Positions 17,147-27,238 of a stretch of DNA of 64,000 nucleotides are shown here, piece by piece; positions within the stretch are counted from its first letter, which is position 1; every line of letters begins with the position of its first letter. The translations under genes and the position numbers were made by a program. Under the pieces are notes generated by a model. It was not told where the DNA came from. It saw nothing but the letters and a program-made list of their open reading frames with translations, and made no database searches. The stretch comes from Flavobacteriales bacterium (lineage in GTDB: Bacteria > Bacteroidota > Bacteroidia > Flavobacteriales_G > JALEGO01): assembly GCA_020629755.1 (NCBI GenBank), contig JAHDCS010000001.1:1-64000 (forward strand), written 5' to 3'.

Positions 17147-18700
17147 TTAAAACGGCACCTCTCCGTCGTCCAGATCAACATCATCCATTCTTGAAGAACG
17201 AATAACCGAACCCGAATCATTGAAGCTCTCAGACTGAGGCAAATCTCTATTGCTAATATTTTCGCCTATAAATGACCCGTCTGCCATCTCCAGATTATCA
17301 AATTTTGCAAGATGCGCAATGAATTTAAGCGGCACATTTTCGAGCGCTCCATTTCTGTGTTTGGCAATAATTAATTCTGCTCTTCCAAGGGTTGAGTTGC
17401 CATTTTCATCTTCGTTTAGTCCGTAATACTCGGGTCTATAAATAAAACACACCATATCAGCATCTTGCTCAATAGCACCTGATTCACGCAAATCGGAAAG
17501 CATAGGGCGTTTGTCACCGCCTCTGGTTTCTACCGCACGACTTAGTTGTGATAAAGCAATTACAGGAATATCTAATTCTTTGGCGATGGATTTAATAGAT
17601 CTTGAAATGGTACTGATTTCTTGCTCTCTATTGCCTCTATTGTCAGAACCCGCCGTCATGAGCTGCAAATAATCGATAATGATCATTTTAATATCGTGCT
17701 GCGCCTTTAATCTTCTGGCTTTTGCCCTGAGCTCAAAAATAGATAACGCCGGGGTATCGTCAATAAAAATTGGCGCATCGGTTAGTCGATTTAAGCGCGC
17801 ATGTAGCTGTTCCCACTCATGAGGCTGCAAATTACCCCTTTTGATTTTTTCAGCCGCCAACTCAGTTTCACTGGTAATCAATCGATTGACCAGTTGCAGA
17901 GACGACATTTCTAGTGAAAACACCGCTATGGGCAAATTGTGTTGCACGGCGCAATTTCTAGCTAAAGAGAGTACAAAAGCTGTTTTACCCATACCTGGTC
18001 TGGCGGCTAAAATAACCATATCTGATGCCTGAAAACCTGAGGTAACGCGATCTAAGGCCGGAAAGCCTGAAGGCACACCACTAAGCCCCTCTTCTTGATT
18101 TGAAAGTTCTTCTATTTTTTTAACAGCCTGATGCACCAAAGTGCTCATTTTATCGTAATTCTTTCGAATATTACCTTCTGCTACTTTAAAAAGATCCGTT
18201 TCAGCTTTATCTAATAAATCAAACACATCAGTGGTGTCTTGATAAGCCATCTTAATGGTTTCTGAGCTGATGCGAATCAATTCTCTTTGAATGTACTTCT
18301 GGGCAATTATCCTGGCATGGTATTCTACATTAGCCGCAGAAGCCACCTTATTGGTAAGGTTAGCAATATAATATGATCCGCCAACATAATCTAGTGTGCC
18401 ATGTTTTTTCAAGCGTTCGGTTACCGTCAATATATCAATAGGCTCAGAATTTTGAAAAAGCTCTTGAATTGCAACATATATTTTCTTGTGTGCATCTTTG
18501 TAAAAACTCTCTTCTGACAACACATCAATCACATCATTAACGGCATTTTTTTCAAGCATCATAGCCCCTAGAACAGCCTCTTCTAATTCAACAGCCTGGG
18601 GCGGTAATTTACCTACCTCGCCTATTTGCTGAGGATTAAATGCACGTTTTTGTCGTTTGGCTGGTAACGCATCTGAGATATTGGGGGCTTTGTCGTCCAT
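17147..18700 (-). CDS. dnaB: Replicative DNA helicase DnaB
   Basis: 517 residues from the ATG at 18700. An in-frame GTG/ATG eight codons earlier exists, but a -7 box (TACATTTG, 18710-18717) sits between them, so the shorter start is preferred. The N-terminal domain (PPQAVELEEAVLGAMM) binds primase. The RecA-like domain has Walker A ARPGMGKTAF near residue 233 and Walker B IIIDYLQLM, with SRAVETRGGDKRP in the H4 region. It unwinds the fork as a hexamer. A short acidic C-terminal tail ends in DDGEVPF. Confidence 0.97.
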   Translation of the reverse strand: MDDKAPNISDALPAKRQKRAFNPQQIGEVGKLPPQAVELEEAVLGAMMLEKNAVNDVIDVLSEESFYKDAHKKIYVAIQELFQNSEPIDILTVTERLKKHGTLDYVGGSYYIANLTNKVASAANVEYHARIIAQKYIQRELIRISSETIKMAYQDTTDVFDLLDKAETDLFKVAEGNIRKNYDKMSTLVHQAVKKIEELSNQEEGLSGVPSGFPALDRVTSGFQASDMVILAARPGMGKTAFVLSLARNCAVQHNLPIAVFSLEMSSLQLVNRLITSETELAAEKIKRGNLQPHEWEQLHARLNRLTDAPIFIDDTPALSIFELRAKARRLKAQHDIKMIIIDYLQLMTAGSDNRGNREQEISTISRSIKSIAKELDIPVIALSQLSRAVETRGGDKRPMLSDLRESGAIEQDADMVCFIYRPEYYGLNEDENGNSTLGRAELIIAKHRNGALENVPLKFIAHLAKFDNLEMADGSFIGENISNRDLPQSESFNDSGSVIRSSRMDDVDLDDGEVPF

Positions 18701-18836
18701 ACTAAACAGCAAATGTACACACACAGGGGCTTTTAGTAAACTAAACTTCTACACATTTTTGTTTTAAAACCAATAGGTGTAGTAGCTTTTGATTGGGGTG
18801 TTATCAAGAGGTTATAAACAAATTATGAACACTTTA

Positions 18837-19661
18837 TTAACTTCCTATATTATATCTGAATAAGGTATCATTCCTTATAAAAAGGAGTTTGTTTTTATAA
18901 AATATTTTTCTTTTTCCTTCTTTCAAGACTTTTGAAAACGGATATGAAACATCAGAAAATTCTGATAAGTCATCTAAAGCGTACATCCGAATAACCGAAT
19001 CAGTGTAAAAATATAAGTAGCTGTTATCCATCCCCCCAAATAAAAAAGAATCAACATACAGAGCCTCTATTAAATTGGCTTTCATATCAAATAATCCGAC
19101 ATAATGTTGATCACATAAAGCCACCATGTTTTGGTATTCGACCAAATACTGTGGCGTTAAGGTATGCTCTACCGATAAAAGAGCGTGATCACTTGAGCTT
19201 TCTAAAACCGATTGATCGTCTACTTTTTTAAGGGTATTATCAGAGAGGTCAAAAAACCAATAGCCTGAAGTTTTGGAGTTACAAACCGCCTGCACACCAG
19301 CTTGAACAAACAATTCATTGAGTTGGCGTTTTTTTTGAATACTCAGCGTATTGTCTAAATAAGCCAATTGCCCCGACTGCTGATAATAGACCAAAATCTC
19401 TAAAGGATCACTCACATCAAGGGCATGTACATCTCCCCAGGCATTTTCATCAAAAACGTATTGTTCTATAAAGTCAGACGAATATTTTATGATTTTTTTT
19501 GACTCCACTAAATAGATGTTTTCGATCGGATCCATATAAATAGCGTCGACTTTATTAGACACTTTAAAGGAATCTATGAGCGTGAGTTGTGAAAATCCTA
19601 AATAATGACAGGTTAATAAATAGAAAACACCATATACACCACAAGGCTTAAAGCAGCTCAT
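18837..19661 (-). CDS. Hypothetical protein, possibly exported, beta-propeller-like
   Basis: 274 residues. The first 25 residues are hydrophobic and could be an export signal ending near LGFSQ. The rest is a succession of short beta-strand pairs with aromatic-Asp turns (for example YMDPIENIYLVESKKIIKYS, VEYQNMVALCDQHYVGLFDM), reminiscent of a propeller but without a family motif I recognise. The start codon lies inside the end of phoH (14-bp overlap), so it is probably translated after phoH. Function unknown. Confidence 0.6.
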   Translation of the reverse strand: MSCFKPCGVYGVFYLLTCHYLGFSQLTLIDSFKVSNKVDAIYMDPIENIYLVESKKIIKYSSDFIEQYVFDENAWGDVHALDVSDPLEILVYYQQSGQLAYLDNTLSIQKKRQLNELFVQAGVQAVCNSKTSGYWFFDLSDNTLKKVDDQSVLESSSDHALLSVEHTLTPQYLVEYQNMVALCDQHYVGLFDMKANLIEALYVDSFLFGGMDNSYLYFYTDSVIRMYALDDLSEFSDVSYPFSKVLKEGKRKIFYKNKLLFIRNDTLFRYNIGS

Positions 19662-20967
19662 TAGCTAAATTTGCCAACTCAGATCGTTCGCCTTTCTCTA
19701 AGGTGACATGCGCATACAGCTCTTGTCCTTTCATGCGGTCTATGACATACGATAAACCATTAGATTGCTCATCTAAATAAGGGGTGTCTATTTGTTTGAT
19801 ATCGCCCGTAAAAATTATTTTAGTGTCTTCGCCTGCTCTTGTAATAATGGTTTTGATTTCATGGGGGGATAAGTTTTGTGCTTCATCTACAATAAAAATC
19901 ATTTTAGAAAAACTACGTCCACGAATAAAGGCCAAAGGCGTAATTAAAATCTTACCTTCTTTCAGCATTTCATCAATCGCTACATTTTTCTTTTCTGTCT
20001 CGTTAAACTGCCCTTTGATGAATTTTAAATTATCCCACAGAGGCTCCATATACGGATTAATTTTCTCTGAGGCATCTCCTGGTAAATACCCAATATCTTT
20101 ATTGCTCAAGGGCACAATTGGCCGCGCCAATATAATTTGATCAAATCTATTCTTTTGTTCTAAGGCGCCTGCCAGAGCTAAAAGCGTTTTACCAGTACCT
20201 GCCACACCCTGAATGGTTACTAATTTGATGTTTGGGTTTAATATCGCATGCAGGGCAAAGGTTTGCTCGTAATTCCTGGGCTTCACGCCATAGGTGTACG
20301 ATTTTTCTACACGTTCTAAATTTTTTGTAATAGGGTTAAAATAGGTGAGGATGGATGTTTTTCCGTTTTTTAAGAGATAATAATGATTGTTTTTTAAGTG
20401 CTCTTGTAAAAAATCAACTTTTTCTGTTGCCCCTTGTTTGTAAATTATTTTTAGAATTTCTTCGTCTACATTCTCAATGATTTTAATGCCTGAATAAAGT
20501 TCTTGAGTATTGATTTTACCTGTTTCGTAATCTTCGGCTTCTAGATCTAGAGATTTTGCTTTTAAGCGTAGATTAATGTCTTTACTCACTAAAATGACAC
20601 GCGCAGGTGTTTCTTTATTTTTTATGCTTAAAGCAGCATTTAAAATCTTATTATCATTGGTGTTGCTATCAAAGATATGCTTGGCATCTTCTTGTAACTT
20701 ATTGGCATGCAGGATAATCTTAAATTGCCCTAAGCCCTCTCCTAAAGAAATCCAGTTTTGAAGTTTTTTGCCTTTTGTTAGTTGATCTAGCGTGCGAATA
20801 AATTGACGTGCTGCAAAATTTTTATCGCCTCCGCCTTTTTTAAATGTATCAACCTCTTCAAGGGTTGTAATAGGAATGGCTACATCGTGCTCTTCAAAAC
20901 TTAAAAGCGCCTTATGATCGTGTAAAATAACCGATGTGTCTAAAACGAATATTTTATCTTTTGTCAA
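19648..20967 (-). CDS. PhoH family protein with N-terminal PIN domain (YlaK-like)
   Basis: 439 residues starting at a TTG codon (20967); no better ATG is near. Residues 1-150 are a PIN-like ribonuclease domain (VLDTSVILHDHKALLSF, with Asp residues of the active site). Residues about 230-439 are the PhoH ATPase, with Walker A GVAGTGKTLLA near residue 254 and Walker B VDEAQNLSPHE near 359. Such PIN-PhoH proteins are thought to act as ATP-driven RNA helicase/nucleases. The next gene overlaps its end by 14 bp. Confidence 0.93.
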   Translation of the reverse strand: MTKDKIFVLDTSVILHDHKALLSFEEHDVAIPITTLEEVDTFKKGGGDKNFAARQFIRTLDQLTKGKKLQNWISLGEGLGQFKIILHANKLQEDAKHIFDSNTNDNKILNAALSIKNKETPARVILVSKDINLRLKAKSLDLEAEDYETGKINTQELYSGIKIIENVDEEILKIIYKQGATEKVDFLQEHLKNNHYYLLKNGKTSILTYFNPITKNLERVEKSYTYGVKPRNYEQTFALHAILNPNIKLVTIQGVAGTGKTLLALAGALEQKNRFDQIILARPIVPLSNKDIGYLPGDASEKINPYMEPLWDNLKFIKGQFNETEKKNVAIDEMLKEGKILITPLAFIRGRSFSKMIFIVDEAQNLSPHEIKTIITRAGEDTKIIFTGDIKQIDTPYLDEQSNGLSYVIDRMKGQELYAHVTLEKGERSELANLANELL

Positions 20968-21026
20968 TGTGTTTTTGTTTTGTGATTTTTACTTAGATAT
21001 GTTCAAAAACATATCCTCTAAAATAA

Positions 21027-21055
21027 AAAAAGGCTTCTACACGAGAAGCCTTTTT
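21027..21055 (-). terminator. Terminator after the DUF3078 gene
   Basis: AAAAAGGCTTCT (21027-21038), loop ACACG, AGAAGCCTTTTT (21044-21055): a 12-bp perfect stem followed on the minus strand by T-rich sequence. It lies 22 bp beyond the stop of the DUF3078 gene. Confidence 0.88.
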
Positions 21056-21077
21056 GTTAAATAAAATATCTTTTTAA

Positions 21078-21989
21078 TTAGAATGTGTACGCAAATCCTG
21101 CGCCAAATACTTGCTTAAACTGCACTCTTGGGCCTTCACCAAAAGGAGCATCAGAAGCAGGAACCGCAATATCATGATCATAAATCATTAAACCTGAAAG
21201 CATCACAGTGATGTATTTATTTACCTTCATACCAATGATGGTTTCCCAGTTTACATCGATGTGATCAGGATTGTCAAGATAATTAGAGAATAAATCTAAA
21301 CGCGTAGATAAATCAACATTCTTTAAAATATCTTTCTTTTGATATTTTAAACCAATGTATCCCCCGAACTCAGAACGTACATTATTGCCTGGATCAACTC
21401 CAAAAGCTCCCACTGCAGCTAAAGCATCATCTCTCACAAACGTGAACTTGGCTGTTATGGGTGCAATGAATAAAGAGAAGTTATCATTTGGCTTATAATC
21501 TAAACCAATAGCGCCAAGTAAATAGCCTGGAGCCATAAAAGTAGATATTCTGTTTACATCACCAGGATTAGCAAACCCATCAAACATTTGTGTTCTGAAG
21601 TTTAACAATCCAGCATAATACCAGTCTCCGAAAGCTTTTTTACCCCACTTAGAAGTAAAGTCTATTCTATCATCGTTTTTAAAGAAATCGCCAGTACCTT
21701 GCTTAGTGACACCATATCCTAAGGTTAAAGAGTTCTCCCAGGTACGGTCTCCTTTTCTTTCATTGGCATATAAATTTAAAAGCCCGTTAAGCGTAATAGA
21801 GTTTACACCCCCACCGACCCAATTGGTCAATGACACTTGAGAAAAAGCGATGTTGATTAATCCGCCTTTAGTCCATCCTTCGGCTAAATCAGCATTTTGA
21901 GTTTTTAACGCTGCAACATTAGAGGTATCTTGCGCAGAAGAAACCATAAATGATCCAGCAGCAAATAATGAAAGTATTATCTTTTTCAT
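21078..21989 (-). CDS. DUF3078 family outer-membrane-type protein
   Basis: 303 residues with signal peptide MKKIILSLFAAGSFMVSSAQ. The DUF3078 opening GWTKGGLINIAFSQVSLTNW is intact, followed by alternating amphipathic strands (LNLYANERKGDRTWENSLTL, and others) and a C-terminal aromatic residue (GFAYTF), as in beta-barrels inserted by the BAM complex. Members occur throughout Bacteroidota; their substrate is unknown. It is monocistronic: a terminator follows, and 115 bp separate it from ffh. Confidence 0.88.
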   Translation of the reverse strand: MKKIILSLFAAGSFMVSSAQDTSNVAALKTQNADLAEGWTKGGLINIAFSQVSLTNWVGGGVNSITLNGLLNLYANERKGDRTWENSLTLGYGVTKQGTGDFFKNDDRIDFTSKWGKKAFGDWYYAGLLNFRTQMFDGFANPGDVNRISTFMAPGYLLGAIGLDYKPNDNFSLFIAPITAKFTFVRDDALAAVGAFGVDPGNNVRSEFGGYIGLKYQKKDILKNVDLSTRLDLFSNYLDNPDHIDVNWETIIGMKVNKYITVMLSGLMIYDHDIAVPASDAPFGEGPRVQFKQVFGAGFAYTF

Positions 21990-22104
21990 AACAATTTGAT
22001 TTTAATGCAAATTAAACACATTAAAAGCGATACTTCTTTATTGTGAAACTTTTTTTTGTGAACAAAATGGTGTTGATAGTATTTTGGCGTTTTTGTCATG
22101 TTAA

Positions 22105-23439
22105 CTATCCCCCCATGCCTGGAAAGTTTTTCATAAACTGTGCCATTTTAGATTTATCTTTCATCATGCGCATCATTTTTCTGGTTTGAGAAAACTGCTT
22201 TATCAATCGGTTGACTTCTTGAATATCATTGCCACTTCCTTTCGCTATCCTAGATCTACGAGAACCATTTATAATATCTGGCTTAGAGCGTTCTTCTTTA
22301 GTCATAGACTGGATAATCGCTTCTATGCCTTTAAAGGCATCGTCATCAACATCTAAATTTCTAGCCATTTTACTCATGCCGGGCACCATACTCATCAAAT
22401 CTTTCACGTTGCCCATTTTTTTAATTTGCCCGATCTGATTGAGAAAATCATTAAAATCAAAGGTGTTTTTGGCAATTTTCTTTTGTATTCTTCGCGCTTC
22501 GTCTTCATCAAATTGCTCTTGAGCACGCTCCACAAGAGAAACCACATCCCCCATCCCTAAAATACGATCGGCCATTCTTGAAGGATGAAATTTATCAAGC
22601 GCCTCCATCTTCTCACCAGTACCAATGAATTTTATAGGTTTATCAACCACAGACTTAATAGATAAGGCAGCACCTCCACGTGTATCTCCATCTAGTTTTG
22701 TAAGCACAACCCCATCAAAATTTAAAACCTGATCAAACGCAGCAGCAGTATTCACAGCATCCTGCCCAGTCATAGAATCTACGACAAAAAGCGTCTCGGT
22801 AGGCGAAATGGCTTTTTTAACCGCCGATATTTCATCCATCATTTGCTGATCAACAGCCAAACGCCCTGCAGTATCTACAATCACTAGATTATAGCCATTG
22901 TCTTTGGCGTGTTTGATCCCGTTTCGAGCAATCTCAACCGCATTTTTATTTTCTTTTTCAGAATATACATCCACCCCTATAGACTCTCCCACTACATGGA
23001 GCTGATCGATCGCGGCAGGCCGATAAATATCACATGCAACCAGCAAAGGTTTTTTGCTTTGTTTAGACTTATAATACTTAGCAAGTTTACCTGAAAAAGT
23101 CGTTTTACCTGAGCCTTGCAAGCCTGACATTAAAATTATGCCTGGATTACCAGAAATATTAACCTCAGCCGTTTCGCTCCCCATGAGTTTAGCTAACTCA
23201 TCATGGGTGATTTTCACTAATAATTGATTAGGCGAAATGCTATTAAGCACGTCTTGTCCTAGCGCTTTTTCTTTAACCGTATTGGTAAATTCTTTGGCTA
23301 TTTTAAAGCTGACGTCTGCATCTAAAAGCGCTCTACGCACCTCTTTTAAAGTTTCAGCTACATTGATCTCTGTAATTTGCCCTTGCCCTTTAAGTACTTT
23401 AAACGCCCGTTCTAACTTATCTGATAAATTTTCAAACAT
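22105..23439 (-). CDS. ffh: Signal recognition particle protein Ffh (SRP54)
   Basis: 444 residues in N-G-M order. The GTPase G domain shows GLQGSGKTTFSGKLA (G1, near residue 108), DTAGRLAVD (G3, near 190) and TKLDGDTRGGAA (G4 and following). The Met-rich M domain (about 300-444) ends in RKMMRMMKDKSKMAQFMKN, which binds 4.5S RNA and signal peptides. It directs nascent inner-membrane proteins to FtsY/SecYEG. A -7-like box TACCTTTG (reverse of 23464-23471) lies upstream. Its final codons Met-Gly-Gly-stop carry a GGGGGGAT octamer. Confidence 0.97.
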   Translation of the reverse strand: MFENLSDKLERAFKVLKGQGQITEINVAETLKEVRRALLDADVSFKIAKEFTNTVKEKALGQDVLNSISPNQLLVKITHDELAKLMGSETAEVNISGNPGIILMSGLQGSGKTTFSGKLAKYYKSKQSKKPLLVACDIYRPAAIDQLHVVGESIGVDVYSEKENKNAVEIARNGIKHAKDNGYNLVIVDTAGRLAVDQQMMDEISAVKKAISPTETLFVVDSMTGQDAVNTAAAFDQVLNFDGVVLTKLDGDTRGGAALSIKSVVDKPIKFIGTGEKMEALDKFHPSRMADRILGMGDVVSLVERAQEQFDEDEARRIQKKIAKNTFDFNDFLNQIGQIKKMGNVKDLMSMVPGMSKMARNLDVDDDAFKGIEAIIQSMTKEERSKPDIINGSRRSRIAKGSGNDIQEVNRLIKQFSQTRKMMRMMKDKSKMAQFMKNFPGMGG

Positions 23440-23511
23440 TTTTGATCAATTTTGTATGAAAAACAAAGGTATAAAATAAGCCTACAACACCCCTAGTTGA
23501 TCGGATTTAAT

Positions 23512-23519
23512 TACTTTTG
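23512..23519 (+). promoter_or_regulatory. -7 box of lepA, near-leaderless arrangement
   Basis: TACTTTTG matches TAnnTTTG and ends 6 bp before the lepA ATG (23526). No TTTG is found at the expected -33 distance, so only the -7 element is claimed. Confidence 0.4.
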
Positions 23520-23525
23520 TAGCTA

Positions 23526-25313
23526 ATGAAAAACATCAGGAATTTCTGCATCATCGCCCACATTGATCACGGCAAAAGCACCTTGGCTGACCGACTGCTC
23601 CACTTTACAGGCGCTATTTCTGACAGGGATTTAAAAGAGCAAACTCTAGACGACATGGACTTAGAGCGCGAACGTGGTATTACCATAAAATCGCATGCCA
23701 TACAAATGGAATATACCCATCAAGGAGAAACCTATGTGCTTAATCTTATTGATACCCCAGGTCATGTCGATTTTTCATACGAAGTCTCTCGGTCAATTGC
23801 CTCTTGTGAAGGCGCACTCTTAATTGTAGATGCCACTCAAGGCATTCAAGCGCAAACCATCTCAAATCTCTATCTAGCCATTGAGCATGATTTAGAGATA
23901 ATCCCCGTACTCAATAAAATGGATTTAGATTCAGCCATGCCTGAAGAAGTCACCGATCAAATCATTGATTTAATTGGCGGTAAACGCGAAGAAGTGATTC
24001 CGGCCAGCGGCAAAACAGGCCTAGGAGTCGAAAACATACTACAGACTGTGGTACATAGAGTGCCTGCCCCTAAAGGAGATCCAAATGCCCCTTTGCAGGC
24101 CTTAGTGTTTGACTCTGTCTTTAATTCATACAGGGGTATTATCGCGTATTTTAAAGTTTTAAATGGGTCTATTTCTAAGGGGGATAAGGTAAAATTTGTG
24201 AATACCGGTAAAGAATATAATGCCGATGAAATTGGCACACTTGGTCTTGATTTAATGCCTAAAAAAGAAATTAATACCGGCGATGTCGGCTATATTATTT
24301 CAGGCATCAAACAAGCTAAAGAAGTCAAAGTTGGCGATACACTTACCTTAAAAGCCAACCCCTGTGAAAAAGCGGTAGAAGGATTTGAAGACGTAAAACC
24401 TATGGTGTATGCCGGTATTTATCCGGTAGATACCGACGAGTACGAAGAACTCAGAGAGTCAATGGAAAAACTTCAACTTAATGATGCTTCACTCACCTTT
24501 GAACCTGAAAGTTCAGCTGCTCTTGGTTTTGGATTTCGGTGTGGATTTTTAGGCATGCTACACATGGAGATTATTCAAGAGCGTTTAGAACGTGAATTTG
24601 GCATGACGGTCATCACCACAGTGCCTAACGTATCTTATAAGGCTTACTTAAAAAAGGGAGAGATGGTTGAAATGAACAATCCATCTGATATGCCAGACCC
24701 GGTTCATCTTGACTACATAGAAGAACCATACATTTCTGCTCAGATTATCACTAAATCTGATTTTGTAGGCCAGGTAATGACCTTATGTATTGAAAAACGA
24801 GGCCTACTTAAAAACCAAGTATATCTTACTACAGATAGGGTAGAAATTAGTTTTGATATGCCTTTAGCCGAAGTGGTTTTTGACTTCTATGATCGCTTAA
24901 AAACAATATCGAAAGGATACGCCTCTTTTGATTATTCACCCATCGGGCATCAAAAGAGCAATCTAGTAAAAATGGATGTGTTGTTAAACGGCGATCAGGT
25001 TGATGCCTTATCAGCCTTAGTACACAGAGATAATGCTTACAATTTAGGTAAAAAAATGTGTGAAAAACTCAAAGAGCTCATCCCACGTCAGCAATTTGAC
25101 ATAGCCATACAAGCCGCCCTTGGTTCTAAAATAATTTCTAGAGAAACCGTAAAAGCCCTTAGAAAAGATGTAACAGCTAAATGTTATGGGGGGGATATTA
25201 CCCGTAAACGTAAACTCTTAGAAAAACAGAAAAAAGGAAAAAAACGAATGCGCTCTGTAGGTAATGTTGAAATACCCCAAAGTGCATTTATGGCAGTTTT
25301 AAAGTTAGACTAG
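23526..25313 (+). CDS. lepA: Elongation factor 4 (LepA) GTPase
   Basis: 595 residues, the usual length. G1 is [14 protein letters not shown] (residues 9-22), switch [14 protein letters not shown] near residue 77, and NKMDL near 131. The C-terminal LepA-specific domain ends with [20 protein letters not shown]. The protein binds ribosomes and back-translocates or remodels stalled complexes. Its stop overlaps the convergent pgk stop. A run of seven G followed by AT occurs at 25188-25196 (YGGDITRKR codons). Confidence 0.97.
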   Translation: MKNIRNFCIIAHIDHGKSTLADRLLHFTGAISDRDLKEQTLDDMDLERERGITIKSHAIQMEYTHQGETYVLNLIDTPGHVDFSYEVSRSIASCEGALLIVDATQGIQAQTISNLYLAIEHDLEIIPVLNKMDLDSAMPEEVTDQIIDLIGGKREEVIPASGKTGLGVENILQTVVHRVPAPKGDPNAPLQALVFDSVFNSYRGIIAYFKVLNGSISKGDKVKFVNTGKEYNADEIGTLGLDLMPKKEINTGDVGYIISGIKQAKEVKVGDTLTLKANPCEKAVEGFEDVKPMVYAGIYPVDTDEYEELRESMEKLQLNDASLTFEPESSAALGFGFRCGFLGMLHMEIIQERLEREFGMTVITTVPNVSYKAYLKKGEMVEMNNPSDMPDPVHLDYIEEPYISAQIITKSDFVGQVMTLCIEKRGLLKNQVYLTTDRVEISFDMPLAEVVFDFYDRLKTISKGYASFDYSPIGHQKSNLVKMDVLLNGDQVDALSALVHRDNAYNLGKKMCEKLKELIPRQQFDIAIQAALGSKIISRETVKALRKDVTAKCYGGDITRKRKLLEKQKKGKKRMRSVGNVEIPQSAFMAVLKLD

Positions 25314-26497
25314 CTGTTCACAATAGCCGCCACACCCGGCAGAATTTTCCCCTCTAAACTCTCTAACATAGCGCCACCACCAGTACTGATATAACTCACA
25401 CTCTGTTCGAGTTTAAATTTTTTAAGCGCCGCCACAGAATCGCCACCCCCTACTAAAGAATAAGCCCCTTTTTGAGTTGCGCTTGAAACGGCTTTCGCGA
25501 TTTCTATAGTGCCTTTTGAAAAAGGGTCTAACTCAAAAACTCCCATTGGCCCGTTCCATAAGATGGTTTTGCTGTTCTCAATACACTTTGTGTATTTTGC
25601 AATGGATTGTGGTCCAATATCTAAACCCATCCATCCTTTTTCAATCTCTCTGGCCTCACACACCTTTGTGTTGGCTTCTGCACTAAACGCATCCGCGGCC
25701 ATCACATCATGAGGCAATAATATTTGCGTGTTTTTTTCTCTGGATTTTTTCAAAATACCTCTAGCAATATGTATAATATCTTTTTCTACTAAAGAATCGC
25801 CAATTTTGCCGCCAATAGACTTTAAAAAGGTAAATGCCATCCCTCCGCCTACAACAATATAATCGACTTTTCCGATTAGATTTTTAATCACTCCAAGCTT
25901 TGATGATACTTTAGCGCCTCCTATTATGGCCACAATAGGTTTAGCGGATCCTTTGACAACTTTTTGAATATTCTCAATTTCTTTTTGCATTAACAGGCCA
26001 AAGCACTTTTCTTTAAAATATTTGGCCACAATAGCTGTTGAGGCATGTGCTCTATGGGCTGTCCCGTAGGCATCGTTTATGTAGACATCACCATGTTGTG
26101 AGAGGGTTTTTGCAAAAGCATCATCCCCCAGCGTTTCTTCTTTATAAAATCTTAGGTTTTCAAGTACAATGATTTCTCCAGACTTGATCTTTTTAACCTC
26201 TTTTTCAACTTCTGGCCCAATACAATTGTCAATAAACTTAATTTCTTTATCTAAAAGTGTACTCAAGCGCACGGCAACTTTTTCTAAGGAGAGTTTTGCT
26301 GAACGTTTGCCTTTTGGCCTGCCTAAATGTGACATCAAAATAACCGCACCTCCATTATCAAGAACATACTTAATACTTGGAAGGGCCGCTTTTATACGCG
26401 TGTCATCTGTAATGTCTTGCTTATCATTGAAAGGTACGTTAAAGTCAACCCGAATAAGCGCCCGTTTATTTTTAAAATCAATTGATTGTATCTCCAT
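25310..26497 (-). CDS. pgk: Phosphoglycerate kinase
   Basis: 395 residues. The N-terminal substrate motif is [24 protein letters not shown] binds 3-phosphoglycerate with the basic patch, and the C-terminal nucleotide domain has [11 protein letters not shown] and GGGDSVAAL. It makes ATP from 1,3-bisphosphoglycerate in glycolysis. The start codon directly follows the T-run of an intrinsic terminator that ends the dodecin gene (26498-26520), leaving no room for an ordinary leader. Transcription probably depends on read-through or attenuation. It overlaps lepA by 4 bp at the other end. Confidence 0.97.
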   Translation of the reverse strand: MEIQSIDFKNKRALIRVDFNVPFNDKQDITDDTRIKAALPSIKYVLDNGGAVILMSHLGRPKGKRSAKLSLEKVAVRLSTLLDKEIKFIDNCIGPEVEKEVKKIKSGEIIVLENLRFYKEETLGDDAFAKTLSQHGDVYINDAYGTAHRAHASTAIVAKYFKEKCFGLLMQKEIENIQKVVKGSAKPIVAIIGGAKVSSKLGVIKNLIGKVDYIVVGGGMAFTFLKSIGGKIGDSLVEKDIIHIARGILKKSREKNTQILLPHDVMAADAFSAEANTKVCEAREIEKGWMGLDIGPQSIAKYTKCIENSKTILWNGPMGVFELDPFSKGTIEIAKAVSSATQKGAYSLVGGGDSVAALKKFKLEQSVSYISTGGGAMLESLEGKILPGVAAIVNS

Positions 26498-26520
26498 AAA
26501 AAAAGGGGCGTCAAAGCCCC
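26498..26520 (-). terminator. Terminator whose T-run abuts the pgk start codon
   Basis: On the minus strand: GGGGC-TTTGAC-GCCCC followed by seven T and then the pgk ATG at 26497. The hairpin is 11 bp past the dodecin stop. It may be a partial terminator or attenuator between dodecin and pgk. Confidence 0.8.
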
Positions 26521-26531
26521 ATTTTTGTAGT

Positions 26532-26732
26532 TTATTTTACCTCAAAGGTCACTTTTAGATTAACTCTAAACTCTTTGACTTGATTGTCATTTACTGTTAC
26601 GCTTTGCGATTGCACAAAAGCAGATTTAATGTTATTGACAGACTTAGAGGCTTTTTCAATTGCCTTTTTAGTGGCATCTTCCCAACTTGTTGTAGAGTTA
26701 GAGAGTACCTCAATCACTTTCATAATTGCCAT
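26532..26732 (-). CDS. Dodecin family flavin-binding protein
   Basis: 66 residues, full dodecin length: MKVIEVLSNSTTSWEDATKK, a helix (AIEKASKSVNNIKSAFVQSQ) and the final strands ending RVNLKVTFEVK. The Trp in SWEDA corresponds to the residue that stacks on flavin in dodecins. Twelve subunits form a shell that stores flavin (or CoA in some relatives). It precedes pgk on the same strand but is separated from it by a terminator. A palindrome ACTTATAAGT lies upstream. Confidence 0.93.
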   Translation of the reverse strand: MAIMKVIEVLSNSTTSWEDATKKAIEKASKSVNNIKSAFVQSQSVTVNDNQVKEFRVNLKVTFEVK

Positions 26733-26854
26733 AATAATTAGGTTTTGTAAAACTACTTATAAGTAATTTTAAATTTAACGTGACACAAAAATAGAAAAAA
26801 AGAGAAGCCAGAGAAGAAGAGAAGACTATTAGTTTTAAGTCTTTTAGAGTTCTT

Positions 26855-27166
26855 TTATTTTTTCTTGAAAAACCCTGAGATGATCAAAATAATTACCGCC
26901 CCAACTGTGGCAGAGACAATCATCCCCACAAAATTTAAAGGCAATTGCACCCCAAAGGTGTTTGAAATCATCTTCACGATTCCTTGGCCTGGTGTTATTT
27001 TGAGAAGATTAAAAATAAATCCCCCCACAACAGCACCTGCAATACCTAGCAAGGCATTCACAATAAACCCAAAATTGTTGTTTTTAACTATACGGGCAGC
27101 TAAAGTACCAGATACTGCACCTACCACCACCATCAGTAAAATATTTAAGACATTTCCTTCAAACAT
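26855..27166 (-). CDS. GlsB/YeaQ/YmgE family small membrane protein
   Basis: 103 residues with three membrane segments and the glycine-rich repeats usual for the family (VVVGAVSGTLAARIVKNN, GIAGAVVGGFIFNLL). Members are called transglycosylase-associated or general-stress membrane proteins; the true activity is not known. It is divergent from the response regulator gene. Both are preceded by TACATTTG ending 4 bp before the ATG. Confidence 0.85.
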   Translation of the reverse strand: MFEGNVLNILLMVVVGAVSGTLAARIVKNNNFGFIVNALLGIAGAVVGGFIFNLLKITPGQGIVKMISNTFGVQLPLNFVGMIVSATVGAVIILIISGFFKKK

Positions 27167-27170
27167 GATC

Positions 27171-27178
27171 CAAATGTA
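27171..27178 (-). promoter_or_regulatory. -7 box of the GlsB-like gene, leaderless
   Basis: Minus-strand TACATTTG, then GATC and the ATG at 27166. Transcription would begin at or next to the start codon. No convincing -33 element is seen. Confidence 0.45.
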
Positions 27179-27226
27179 GTGGATATTTTTTAAAGTACAT
27201 GCAAAAAAAAATTAATGCGATCATAC

Positions 27227-27234
27227 TACATTTG
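27227..27234 (+). promoter_or_regulatory. -7 box of the response regulator gene, leaderless
   Basis: TACATTTG, then TAAT and the ATG at 27239: the same sequence and the same 4-bp distance as the divergent gene's box. It supports the shorter start for the regulator. Confidence 0.45.
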
Positions 27235-27238
27235 TAAT

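Noticed and set aside
26865-27179. Plus-strand frame opposite the GlsB-like gene
   Set aside because: It mirrors a low-complexity membrane gene on the other strand and resembles no family.
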